From Acinetobacter sp. NIPH 2100 (GTDB lineage: Bacteria > Pseudomonadota > Gammaproteobacteria > Pseudomonadales > Moraxellaceae), in contig NZ_KB850224.1 of assembly GCF_000369805.1 (NCBI RefSeq), positions 977,924 to 1,041,923 on the forward strand: 64,000 nucleotides of DNA. Direction: 5' to 3'. A program made the position numbers and the translations under genes. Under the pieces are notes generated by a model. The model worked only from the letters and a program-made list of their open reading frames with translations. It searched no databases and was not told the origin of the DNA. Below, one piece after another: positions 38,491 through 47,695 of this stretch (position 1 is the stretch's first letter; each line of letters starts with the position of its first letter).

Positions 38491-39741
38491 TTAAGAACTT
38501 TGATCATCTTCAAGTTTTTTCTGTGCTTCATTCACTAGACTTAAGAAATCTTTGGTGACTTCATCATCGGCGTGATAGCCCTTTTTCTCCCAGATCTGCT
38601 GGAATAATTTTTCTGGTGTTGGCGGCTCTAGGCTAATGCTCTGCTTATTTTCGGCATTATTTTCATTCGATAAATATTGTCTGGAAATGCGCACCAGACG
38701 GTAGCGATCCTTCGGTAAGGCATCTTCGAATTGTTGGCGTAAATTCGGCTGTGGGGGAATCGTTGTATGATATTCGATATCGACATATTCTCGATGGTCA
38801 ATATTTTCGATGGGGCCACTCGGTAGGTTTTTAAGCTGCTGCATGACCGCTGTGAGTTCATCTTTAATTTTATGCAGTTGAATACTTCGCGGAATTGCCA
38901 ATGCTTCAAAATCCAGCTTATTTTCTGGTTGGGTTGAATCAACGGTGACTTCAACCACTTGGTGCTTATAGTTGATCTCACTAAATGACAGTGGAATTGG
39001 AGAGCCACTATAACGAATATGTGGATGCTGTACCTTTTGCGGTTTATGCAAATGTCCAAGCGCAACATAATCGATACTGTCATCAAAAAGTGAGGTCGAA
39101 AGTGCTTCTTCATTGCCAATAATAATTGGTCGTTCTGAGTCTGAAGTTTCTCCACCTTGCATATGTGCATGTGACATCAGGATGAGAGCTTGATCATCAG
39201 TTTTGCGACGTTTAGCTTCCTCAATTAACTGCTGATGCAGATATGCAATCGCATTTTGGCTGTTGGTAGTGTGTTCATTAAAACCAGTAATTTCAGCTGA
39301 ACGTAAGAATGGCAGGGCAATGCACCACGCGACAATCTGTTTTTGCTCGTTATAAATTGGCAGAATGAGGCGCTCTAAATCTAAAGTTTTATCTGCATTC
39401 CAGCGAATCACACCGACGGTTTTGGCATTATATTTTTCTAAAAGAGGTTCTACCTGTTCAATCCGATAGCCTGAATCATGATTGCCTGCAATCATCAAGG
39501 TTTGCATTTGCGGTGCCAGTTCATGAGCATCGGCAAGGAATTGATAGAGCTGCTTTTGTGCCTGTGAGCTTGGATTGATGACATCAAAAATATCACCCGC
39601 AATTAACAAGGCATGTGGCTGTTTTGCCTTAATCTGCTCCAGTAACCATGCTAAAAATTGTTCATGTTCATAATGGCGGGAGTGATTATAAAAAAACTGC
39701 CCCAGATGCCAGTCAGAAGTATGAAAAAAACGCACAGTCAT
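38491..39741 (-). CDS. sbcD: exonuclease subunit SbcD
   Basis: SbcD is the Mre11-like nuclease subunit. The 416-residue product has metallophosphoesterase motifs in order: RFFHTSDWHLGQ (I), ALLIAGDIFDV (II), LMIAGNHDS (III), LMSHAHMQGG (IV) and YVALGHLHKPQ (V). The frame is open 40 codons further upstream, but that stretch is not family-like and the ATG at 39741 gives the standard MxxRFxHTSDWHLG start. It is probably translated with sbcC. Confidence 0.95.
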   Translation of the reverse strand: MTVRFFHTSDWHLGQFFYNHSRHYEHEQFLAWLLEQIKAKQPHALLIAGDIFDVINPSSQAQKQLYQFLADAHELAPQMQTLMIAGNHDSGYRIEQVEPLLEKYNAKTVGVIRWNADKTLDLERLILPIYNEQKQIVAWCIALPFLRSAEITGFNEHTTNSQNAIAYLHQQLIEEAKRRKTDDQALILMSHAHMQGGETSDSERPIIIGNEEALSTSLFDDSIDYVALGHLHKPQKVQHPHIRYSGSPIPLSFSEINYKHQVVEVTVDSTQPENKLDFEALAIPRSIQLHKIKDELTAVMQQLKNLPSGPIENIDHREYVDIEYHTTIPPQPNLRQQFEDALPKDRYRLVRISRQYLSNENNAENKQSISLEPPTPEKLFQQIWEKKGYHADDEVTKDFLSLVNEAQKKLEDDQSS

Positions 39742-39905
39742 AAATGAATCTAAAAAAGAAATGAACCAGAATAAGGTAGCACGTATTTCAGTGGAAAGGA
39801 GGGTCTTGCCCCGTAGAAAAAGCAGTACAAGATGCAGCTTGATCATTTTTAACCGATCCACTAGTTTGTTATCGAGGTTATTATTTTAAAAATGAGGAAA
39901 TATAA

Positions 39906-40688
39906 ATGAGCTTAGGTAAAGTAAGCCGCGAAATTATTGATCACATTATGTTGATTGGTTTAGATCGAGTTGCAAAGCGGAATGCCTTTGATAGTCATAT
40001 GATTCAGGATTTATCGCTTGCTTTAACAGAATATGAAAACAATGCTGAATTACGTTGTGCCGTGATTTTTGCGCATGGTGATCATTTTACCGCGGGCTTA
40101 GATTTAGTTGAATTACAGTCTAAAATATCTGACGGTATTTTTAATTTTGCAGTAGAGCAGATTAATCCTTGGGGAACAGCGGGTCGGCATAGAACCAAAC
40201 CTGTTGTGGTGGCGGTACAGGGTATTTGTTATACCGCTGGGGTGGAGTTAATGCTCAATGCAGATGTGGTCATCGCCAGTGAAAATACCATATTTGGTCA
40301 GCTTGAAGTACAGCGTGGCATCATGCCATTTGGTGGTGCGACGGTGCGTTTTGTACAGGCTGCCGGTTGGCAAAAAGCCATGCCGTATTTATTAACGGGC
40401 AAAACCTTTGACAGCAAAACTGCTGATCAACTGAATCTTGTTTCTGAGGTGGTTGCAAATGGTCAACAGCTTGAGCGTGCGCTCGAAATTGCCAAAGAAA
40501 TCTGCATTTCTGCACCGCTTGCTGTACAGGCGTTATTGGCTTCTGCAACCGATGCAGTAACGCAAGGTCAGACTGTCGCATTTGAAAAAATGAACAACTA
40601 TTTAATGCCGTTGTTTGTATCACAAGATGCGCAAGAAGGAATTCGTGCCATGTTAGAAAAACGTTCACCACAGTTTAAGGGCCGCTAA
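39906..40688 (+). CDS. crotonase/enoyl-CoA hydratase family protein
   Basis: The 260-residue product has the crotonase oxyanion loop (CAVIFAHGDHFTAGLDL), KPVVVAVQGICYTAGVELMLNADVVIA and EVQRGIMPFGGATVRF. The glutamates that form the hydratase pair in rat mitochondrial enoyl-CoA hydratase are not obvious: GGVE-type residues appear as AGVELML, and the second site reads FGGAT. The specific reaction (hydratase, isomerase or other) is therefore unclear. It stands alone with an AAATGAGGAAAT leader. Confidence 0.8.
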   Translation: MSLGKVSREIIDHIMLIGLDRVAKRNAFDSHMIQDLSLALTEYENNAELRCAVIFAHGDHFTAGLDLVELQSKISDGIFNFAVEQINPWGTAGRHRTKPVVVAVQGICYTAGVELMLNADVVIASENTIFGQLEVQRGIMPFGGATVRFVQAAGWQKAMPYLLTGKTFDSKTADQLNLVSEVVANGQQLERALEIAKEICISAPLAVQALLASATDAVTQGQTVAFEKMNNYLMPLFVSQDAQEGIRAMLEKRSPQFKGR

Positions 40689-40721
40689 ATGGCTGTTTTT
40701 ATTTAAGCCAAGTGGATTAGT

Positions 40722-41099
40722 TTATTGAGCATTTTCATCAATTTGACAAATCCCAAAGGTATTCTGATCAAGATCTAGGAAATAGCCTTGCCAACAACGG
40801 TTAGGAATTGCAAATTTATCCATTGCCACGATACCGCCCAAAGTTAAAATTTGAGCTGCAGTGACATCAAAATTTTCTACTTCGATGCTACAGGTAAAAG
40901 CATTGGTGCCACATCCAGTTGGTGGTGTTGTAACAGGGCGTTGCAGTAAACCACCGTGAATACCTATCGTAGTAATCCGATAATATTCAATTGGTAAGCC
41001 TTCCAATTTTTCAAATTGCCATTCAAATATGGATTGATAGAAATGAATATCACGTTGTGGATTTGATGATTGAATTTCAAAATAAATAATGCTGTTCAT
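40722..41099 (-). CDS. VOC family protein (glyoxalase/bleomycin-resistance fold)
   Basis: The 125-residue protein begins IIYFEIQSSNPQRDIHFYQSIFEW, the classic beta-alpha-beta start of a vicinal oxygen chelate domain, and ends GYFLDLDQNTFGICQ. Only one VOC module pair is present, so it is likely a dimer. The substrate and metal are unknown. It is convergent with the crotonase gene. Confidence 0.8.
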   Translation of the reverse strand: MNSIIYFEIQSSNPQRDIHFYQSIFEWQFEKLEGLPIEYYRITTIGIHGGLLQRPVTTPPTGCGTNAFTCSIEVENFDVTAAQILTLGGIVAMDKFAIPNRCWQGYFLDLDQNTFGICQIDENAQ

Positions 41100-41259
41100 G
41101 GTGAATATCCTGTTGTATTTATTGTCCAGAAATTATTCTAAATAGATCAAAGGCATTACAGATAATGATTTATGTAAGTATATTTCTAAGGTCGCGCACC
41201 TGATTGAAGAAATGAGGTTTATTCATTTAATTACAATTAAAGAGACGAAGTTAAAGTTG

Positions 41260-41712
41260 ATGAATATTATTAAATTAGTCAATCGACCAGAACTTTTGCA
41301 GCAAGCAGCAAGTTGGTTTTCAAATAAATGGGAGATTCCAGTTGAAGCCTATCGAGAGAGTATGCAGAGCTCGATAGAACAGCAGGGTGGAATTCCACAA
41401 TGGTATGTGATGTTGGATAATGATCAGCAGATTATTGCAGGTGCGGGGGTGATCGAAAATGATTTCCATGATCGTCAAGACCTTGCACCAAACCTATGTG
41501 CATTATTCGTTGAAGCATCTTACCGTCAGCAGAATATTGCAAGGCAACTATTAGACTTCGCCCGAATGGATATGCAATCTTTAGGTATTGAAAAGTTGTA
41601 TTTAGTGACTGATTTAAATAGTTTTTATGAAAAGTGTGGCTGGTCATTTTTAACAATGGTTAAAGATGATGAAGGTGCGCCGATCAAAATGTATGTTGCT
41701 GATAGGGTTTAA
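41260..41712 (+). CDS. GNAT family N-acetyltransferase
   Basis: The 150-residue product has a GNAT core with LCALFVEASYRQQNIARQLLDFARMD (motif A) and KLYLVTDLNSFYEKCGW (motif B). The frame is open 16 codons upstream at 41212; I take the ATG at 41260 because the extra residues are not GNAT-like, though neither start has a strong ribosome-binding site. The substrate is unknown. Confidence 0.78.
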   Translation: MNIIKLVNRPELLQQAASWFSNKWEIPVEAYRESMQSSIEQQGGIPQWYVMLDNDQQIIAGAGVIENDFHDRQDLAPNLCALFVEASYRQQNIARQLLDFARMDMQSLGIEKLYLVTDLNSFYEKCGWSFLTMVKDDEGAPIKMYVADRV

Positions 41713-41736
41713 ACATAAATCTCAGGCAAATAAAAA

Positions 41737-41780
41737 CCGACGATTCGAGTGATGATAAATCGTCGGTCAAAATCTTTTTC
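41737..41780 (+). terminator. probable terminator after the GNAT gene
   Basis: CCGACGATT and AATCGTCGG form a 9-bp stem (41737-41745 with 41758-41766) followed by TCAAAATCTTTTTC. The T-run is offset, so strength is uncertain. Confidence 0.6.
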
Positions 41781-41930
41781 AATGGTTCTGGCTGCTAACA
41801 CAACCATTGTTAAAGATGGAGAGTCATAATGAAAGGTCACCGAAAACATTGCGGATGCCGTGCAATGTCCAATCGGTTGCTGCGACCTTGTACCATATAT
41901 AACGCTGCTGGTTGAGGATTGGTTGACATA
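41781..41930 (+). ncRNA. structured RNA candidate with nested hairpins
   Basis: AATGGTT/AACCATT (41781-41787 with 41802-41808) forms a first hairpin. A second, 41835-41887, is nested: GGTC with GACC, ACCGA with TCGGT, and CATTGC (41847-41852) with GCAATG (41862-41867). Such three-tier pairing is unlikely by chance. The two-hairpin layout brings to mind the C4-like sRNA group described in Acinetobacter, but I could not compare sequences. The alternative is a leader of the membrane protein at 41998. Confidence 0.4.
41829..41915 (+). CDS. possible 28-aa cysteine-containing small ORF
   Basis: ATG to TGA, starting MKGHRKHCGCRAMSNR and ending IYNAAG, is preceded by GGAGAGTCATA. It lies entirely across the structured hairpin at 41835-41887, so it is either a leader peptide or an accident of the RNA sequence. 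I favour the RNA. Confidence 0.2.
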   Translation: MKGHRKHCGCRAMSNRLLRPCTIYNAAG

Positions 41931-41997
41931 AAAATGAAAAAAAAGTGAAAAAAATTTATAATTATTTCTTAAAGCCAGTTTAATTAGGTTTATCTTT

Positions 41998-42441
41998 ATG
42001 ATTTCATTGCGTTTGTACTATATCTGGTTTTTTATTATTTGTTTAGCTTCGACTTTATTGGCAGGTGTATTGGCGGCTATTTTACCGAATAGTATCGGTG
42101 GGGTGCTCACCGCGATTCCTTATTTAATCGCAATCATTGTGGTGTTATTCAAATTTTTGAAAAAACAACGCCGTGCACCAACTGCACAAGAAAAAAAGCG
42201 TTTAACCATCGGCTTTAGTCTGATTTTCTGGGGCTACAACGCATGTGGTCTACTACTGGGGTTGTTTATATTTGCACGAAAAGATCCTGAAATCTGGCAG
42301 AACTTTTTACTCTATTTGAAACAACCGCAATTTTTACTCACCGTATTGGCCATGTGGTTTGTCATTGCCGTGCCGCTATTCTTAATTACCTATTGGTTTT
42401 ATGGACCCCAAGCACAAAGAATGGCTAATAAAATGTTTTAA
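41998..42441 (+). CDS. small integral membrane protein (possibly ABZJ_00895-type)
   Basis: The 147-residue protein has four predicted membrane helices (about residues 5-30, 36-52, 68-90 and 108-130) with a basic cytoplasmic loop (KFLKKQRRAPTAQEKKR). The pattern of a four-helix protein with RRAPT recalls the Acinetobacter ABZJ_00895 family; I cannot confirm this. Function is unknown. Its stop overlaps the thiO stop by four bases. Confidence 0.65.
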   Translation: MISLRLYYIWFFIICLASTLLAGVLAAILPNSIGGVLTAIPYLIAIIVVLFKFLKKQRRAPTAQEKKRLTIGFSLIFWGYNACGLLLGLFIFARKDPEIWQNFLLYLKQPQFLLTVLAMWFVIAVPLFLITYWFYGPQAQRMANKMF

Positions 42442-43556
42442 ACAGCCAGACTTTCTTTTTTCAGGCGTAGGGGCGAGTAAGCGGTTGGATTGACAATCGT
42501 CTCTTGCCCGAACATGAGTTGGCGTAATAGTCGGGCAGAACCAGAACCCATACATAATCCATTACGGAAATGTCCAAAATTGGCCCAAAGATTTTCCAGT
42601 TCAGGCATGGCACCAATATAAGGAATGCCTTGTGGCGAACTTGGGCGTAAGCCTGCCCAACGTTTCACAATCGGGAAGTGTTGTAGCTCAGGCACCATTT
42701 CCAGACATGCCGTTAAAATATCCTGCTGGGTTTGCTCATCAACTGCTGTACTAAAGCCAGTTTCGGCCATACTAGAACCACAAACAATGTGACCATCTTG
42801 GCGTGGAATCAGGTACATCACCCGATTCATACACATGGTCGGTAACCAGTTTTCAGGGGTTTTAAATAATAGCATTTGCCCTTGTACGGGCTGCACAGGA
42901 ATATGGCGTTGTAGTTGCTCGGCCCATTGCTGACTCCATGCACCAGAAGTGATGACTACATGATCCGCGGTAAATTTTTGCCCATCTTCGATTTCAATTC
43001 CGAGCACTTTCTTATTCTGAATAATTAACTTTTCAACAGGACAATGTTCAAAAAAACGGACCAATGGATGTTGTTTTAAGTAGCTGATCAGGGATTGTAA
43101 TAAACGTGGATTGCGGACATTCGAGAGTTGGGGGAAATAGATTGCTTGTTGGAATTGTTGGGAAATATAAGGATTAATCTGTTCAAGTTTGGAGCGATTG
43201 AGCAACTCACATTGCTGCATTGGTTCCTGATATCGAGTGGCATAATTCAAGCCAACTTCAAAATCTTCCTGATCGAAGATCAGCATGCCTGTATCGTGGA
43301 TCTGAAAATCAATGCCAGTAATGGGGAGGAGCTTCTCATTCCACTCTTGATAGAGTGATTTACCGTATTGAGCCAGTTGATTGACTTCGGGTGCATAACG
43401 CCATGGATACATTGGGGAGAGAATGCCTCCACCTGCCCATGAGGCAGCTTGACCTGCAAGTTGTTGGTCAAAAATATCGACAGAGCAGCCTTGTTCAGCT
43501 AGTTCCAATGCTGACATTAAGCCGCTAATACCCGCACCAATGATGGCAATATGCAT
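42438..43556 (-). CDS. thiO: glycine oxidase ThiO (FAD-dependent amine oxidoreductase)
   Basis: ThiO oxidises glycine to iminoglycine for thiazole synthesis. The 372-residue product has the N-terminal FAD Rossmann motif IGAGISGLMSALELAEQG, AASWAGGGILSPMYPW, VITSGAWSQQWAE, CGSSMAETGFSTAV, RWAGLRPSSPQGIPYIG and NFGHFRNGLCMGSGSARLL. These are typical of the DAO/ThiO family. No thiG or thiS is adjacent, so the substrate assignment comes from family resemblance. Confidence 0.85.
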   Translation of the reverse strand: MHIAIIGAGISGLMSALELAEQGCSVDIFDQQLAGQAASWAGGGILSPMYPWRYAPEVNQLAQYGKSLYQEWNEKLLPITGIDFQIHDTGMLIFDQEDFEVGLNYATRYQEPMQQCELLNRSKLEQINPYISQQFQQAIYFPQLSNVRNPRLLQSLISYLKQHPLVRFFEHCPVEKLIIQNKKVLGIEIEDGQKFTADHVVITSGAWSQQWAEQLQRHIPVQPVQGQMLLFKTPENWLPTMCMNRVMYLIPRQDGHIVCGSSMAETGFSTAVDEQTQQDILTACLEMVPELQHFPIVKRWAGLRPSSPQGIPYIGAMPELENLWANFGHFRNGLCMGSGSARLLRQLMFGQETIVNPTAYSPLRLKKESLAV

Positions 43557-43616
43557 AACTTTAATTTAAGTGGTTTCTAAGATAAAACGTATCTTGAAAT
43601 TTGCTACACGGAAGAC

Positions 43617-43778
43617 GTCATTCGCAACCTGCGTGATATACGCTAAAAGAAGTCCTCTTATACATCCTCAATATCAGAAAAATGTAAGCAGTGAACAGGT
43701 TTTGCGAATGACAATGGTTTTGCCTACTTTTCCCGAAAGAAAAGTAGGTCGAGCCGAAGGCTAATCCTGAAAAAGGAT
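43617..43778. repeat. palindromic array of four hairpins (REP/BIME-like element)
   Basis: Four inverted repeats lie in series: 43617-43631 with 43696-43712 (GTCATTCGCA...ACCTG and its complement, two extra bases in the right arm), CCTACTTTTC/GAAAAGTAGG at 43723-43748, AGCC/GGCT at 43752-43762, and ATCCT/AGGAT at 43764-43778. It sits between thiO and hemB and encodes nothing. It looks like a dispersed repetitive palindromic element. Confidence 0.5.
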
Positions 43779-43838
43779 GAGAGCTCAACAAGACTCTGGA
43801 GTAGATACTATCATTTTCAGACAGATGAAATATAACTT

Positions 43839-44897
<1,059 letters not shown>

Positions 44898-45021
44898 TTA
44901 AGTCACGCGAGGGAGAGCTTGGCGACTTCGCTCAATTACGAACCCCGCTATTGTAGCCCCATATTTTTAGATTTGTGCAAAATAATGGAAAGTTATTCTT
45001 TCCATTGAGTGTAGGCCGCGT

Positions 45022-45519
45022 ATGAATGATGTAAAGAAAAACTGGACTGGCAATATTCAGTTAGGTGCAAAGGCAGATCACCAAGTGGTCTTGAAACAGT
45101 TATGTAAAGCATTTAATGCCTGTCCATTTTTTAAATACAGTGGCATGGTCATGCGAGTAGTCGATGATCAAATTGAAGCCTATGTGGAGATGCAGCCAGA
45201 ACTGGTCGGGAATCTGGCATTTCAGATTTTACATGGTGGTGTGGCAGCCACGATTCTGGACAGTATTGGTGGTGTGGCGGCCATGGAGCAGCTTTATCGC
45301 CGTGCCTCACCAGAAGATTTGCCAGATACCATCAAAAAAGTATCACGCTTAGCCACGGTGGATATGCGTGTCGATTATCTGGCGCCAGGACGTGGTAAAT
45401 ATTTTATTGCGCGTGCCGAAACCTTACGTTTGGGGCGTAAAGGATGCACTATGCGCATGACCATGGTGAATGACGAAGATAAACCCATTGCGACTGCAAT
45501 TGCATCGTATGCCTATTAA
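45022..45519 (+). CDS. PaaI/YigI-like hotdog thioesterase
   Basis: The 165-residue protein has the hotdog core FQILHGGVAATILDSIGGVAA with the HGG motif and VDMRVDYLAPGRGKYFIARAETLRLGRKG, typical of acyl-CoA thioesterases. Its physiological acyl-CoA is unknown. It is monocistronic, ending in a hairpin at 45542-45568. Confidence 0.82.
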   Translation: MNDVKKNWTGNIQLGAKADHQVVLKQLCKAFNACPFFKYSGMVMRVVDDQIEAYVEMQPELVGNLAFQILHGGVAATILDSIGGVAAMEQLYRRASPEDLPDTIKKVSRLATVDMRVDYLAPGRGKYFIARAETLRLGRKGCTMRMTMVNDEDKPIATAIASYAY

Positions 45520-45541
45520 TTCTTAAAATAAAAATATTAAG

Positions 45542-45580
45542 CACCTCTCATGCAAAGTGTGAGAGGTGGCTTTCATTTCC
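45542..45580 (+). terminator. terminator hairpin after the thioesterase
   Basis: CACCTCTCA and TGAGAGGTG form a 9-bp stem, followed by GCTTTCATTTCC. The tail is weak. Confidence 0.6.
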
Positions 45581-45674
45581 AAGTCCATCTTTTGCTCCTT
45601 TCAATTCTATTTTTATAAGAGTCAATCCTGCTGTCCTACGGTGAAACATGTCATGGGGAGCTGATCCAAAATTA

Positions 45675-45710
45675 TTCACAAACTGGATAGAGATCTGGAA
45701 AAAGCGGATA
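45675..45710 (+). promoter_or_regulatory. XylS/AntR-type tandem operator upstream of antA
   Basis: Two half-sites read TTCA-N6-GGATA (45675-45689) and TGGA-N6-GGATA (45696-45710), exactly 21 bp apart in direct orientation. AraC/XylS activators bind TGCA-N6-GGNTA repeats with that spacing next to the -35 region. The downstream copy ends 62 bp before the antA ATG. An AraC/XylS regulator is encoded at 50333-51319. Confidence 0.6.
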
Positions 45711-45772
45711 GAGCCAAGAACTAAATCACGCTTCAATCAAGAAAAGGTTTTTATTGATTGGAGGACATAAAA

Positions 45773-47188
45773 ATGACGACACGTAATATTGCCGAATGGC
45801 AGGATTTTATTACAGGCTGTCTCGACTTTCGCCCTAAGGATGGGGTATTTCGTATCGCACGTGATATGTTCACTGAAGCTGAACTTTTCGATTTGGAAAT
45901 GGAATTCATTTTTGAAAAAGTCTGGATTTATGCCTGCCACGAAAGTGAAATTCCTAACAATCATGATTTCCTGACGGTTCAGATTGGACGCCAACCGTTA
46001 ATCATTAGCCGTGATGGTCAAGGCCAACTGCATGCCATGATCAATGCCTGTGAGCATCGTGGTGCGACCTTGACGCGCGTTGCCAAAGGCAATCAATCCA
46101 CTTTTACCTGTCCGTTCCATGCGTGGTGCTATAAATCAGATGGTCGTCTGGTCAAAGTCAAAGCGCCTGCTGAATATTGTGAAGATTTTGATAAGTCCAG
46201 TCGTGGCCTCAAACAAGGACGTATTGCCAGTTATCGTGGTTTTGTTTTTGTCAGTCTGGATACACAGGCAACAGATAGCCTTGAAGACTTCTTGGGGGAT
46301 GCCAAAGTCTTTCTGGATTTAATGGTGGAGCAGTCACCGACTGGCGAGTTAGAAGTCCTGCAAGGCAAGTCGGCCTATACCTTTGCAGGAAACTGGAAGC
46401 TGCAAAATGAAAATGGACTGGATGGCTATCACGTCAGTACCGTGCACTATAACTATGTCTCCACTGTGCAACATCGCCAGCAAGTCAATGCAGCCAAAGG
46501 TGATGATATGGATACTCTGGATTACAGCAAATTAGGCGCAGGTGATAACCAGACCGATGATGGCTGGTTTAGTTTTAAAAATGGTCACAGCGTTTTATTC
46601 AGCGATATGCCAAATCCTGCGGTCCGTCCTGGTTATGACACCGTCATGCCTTATCTGCTGGAAAAATATGGTGCCAAGCGTGCGGAATGGGCCATGCATC
46701 GCCTAAGAAACTTAAACCTCTATCCAAGCTTATTCTTCATGGATCAGATCAGTTCCCAGCTGCGTATTGTGCGTCCAGTGGCATGGAATAAAACCGAAGT
46801 GATTAGCCAGTGTCTCGCTGTAAAAGGGGAGTCAACCGAAGCGCGTCGTAACCGTATTCGCCAGTTTGAAGACTTTTTCAATGTCTCTGGATTAGGTACG
46901 CCAGATGATTTGGTGGAGTTCCGTGAACAGCAAAAAGGTTTCCAAGCGCGTCTGGAACGCTGGAGTGATATTTCTCGCGGTCACCATAACTGGTGTTATG
47001 ACATGACTCAAAATGCACAAGACTTGGGGATCAAACCCGTGATTACGGGGCGTGAGCTGACGCATGAGGGGTTATATGTCAATCAGCATGGTCATTGGCA
47101 ACGTTTAATGCTGGATGGTTTAAATCGCAAAGCCTTAAAAATGCAGGATATTACTTATCAACTTGATACAGCAACGGAAGAGGTATAA
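45773..47188 (+). CDS. antA: anthranilate 1,2-dioxygenase large subunit
   Basis: AntA is the Rieske oxygenase alpha subunit that, with AntB, converts anthranilate to catechol, CO2 and NH3. The 471-residue product has the Rieske centre NACEHRGATLTRV and FTCPFHAWCY (C-x-H, C-x2-H), then the mononuclear iron site NGLDGYHVSTVHYNY. The start is the ATG at 45773, eight bases after GGAGG; an ATG five codons earlier is less likely. The length matches my memory of A. baylyi AntA and exceeds BenA by about ten, and the small-subunit length (163) also points to anthranilate over benzoate. Specificity cannot be proven by eye. Confidence 0.8.
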   Translation: MTTRNIAEWQDFITGCLDFRPKDGVFRIARDMFTEAELFDLEMEFIFEKVWIYACHESEIPNNHDFLTVQIGRQPLIISRDGQGQLHAMINACEHRGATLTRVAKGNQSTFTCPFHAWCYKSDGRLVKVKAPAEYCEDFDKSSRGLKQGRIASYRGFVFVSLDTQATDSLEDFLGDAKVFLDLMVEQSPTGELEVLQGKSAYTFAGNWKLQNENGLDGYHVSTVHYNYVSTVQHRQQVNAAKGDDMDTLDYSKLGAGDNQTDDGWFSFKNGHSVLFSDMPNPAVRPGYDTVMPYLLEKYGAKRAEWAMHRLRNLNLYPSLFFMDQISSQLRIVRPVAWNKTEVISQCLAVKGESTEARRNRIRQFEDFFNVSGLGTPDDLVEFREQQKGFQARLERWSDISRGHHNWCYDMTQNAQDLGIKPVITGRELTHEGLYVNQHGHWQRLMLDGLNRKALKMQDITYQLDTATEEV

Positions 47189-47191
47189 GTC

Positions 47192-47683
47192 ATGACTGCT
47201 GAATTACATTTTGCCGTTTCACAATTCCTTTATCAGAAATCAGAGTTATGCGACCGTTATGACTGGGATGCCTATCTGGAACTGTATGATGAAGATAGTG
47301 AATATCACATTCCGCAATGGATTGATGATCATCAGTATGTTGAAGATCCGAATCAGGGTTTGTCTTATATCTATTATGCAGACCGTTCGGGGCTGGAAGA
47401 TCGTGTATTCCGTATCCGTACCGGAAAAGCGGCATCGGCGACACCATTACCACGCACTCAGCACAGTATTCAAAATGTACAGGTCAAAAGCCTGCAAGAT
47501 GGTTTGATTGAAGCCAGAGTCGGATGGAGCACCTTATATAATCGTCAAGGCTTGGAAGGTTGCTTTTATGGACATGCCACTTACTTGTTAAGACAAACTG
47601 CTGAAGGATTCCGTATTCGTCGTCAGCACACGATTTTGCTGAATGACAAAATTGATTCGGTGTTGGATTTTTATCATGTTTAA
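47192..47683 (+). CDS. antB: anthranilate 1,2-dioxygenase small subunit
   Basis: The 163-residue beta subunit of the Rieske dioxygenase (NTF2-like fold) shows YDWDAYLELYDEDSEYHIPQW, SLDQGLSYIYYADR-like text (GLSYIYYADRSGLEDRVFRI) and TPLPRTQHSIQNV. It is structural and non-catalytic and forms alpha3beta3 with AntA. It starts three bases after the antA stop. Confidence 0.85.
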   Translation: MTAELHFAVSQFLYQKSELCDRYDWDAYLELYDEDSEYHIPQWIDDHQYVEDPNQGLSYIYYADRSGLEDRVFRIRTGKAASATPLPRTQHSIQNVQVKSLQDGLIEARVGWSTLYNRQGLEGCFYGHATYLLRQTAEGFRIRRQHTILLNDKIDSVLDFYHV

Positions 47684-47695
47684 GGGAGCATCATG

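Noticed and set aside
38628..39170. 180-codon open frame on the minus strand
   Set aside because: It is an alternative frame of sbcD on the same strand, lacking family features.
39742..39861. 40-codon N-terminal extension of SbcD
   Set aside because: SbcD begins directly with the phosphoesterase strand MTVRFFHTSDWHLG; the extension is basic and hydrophobic by chance.
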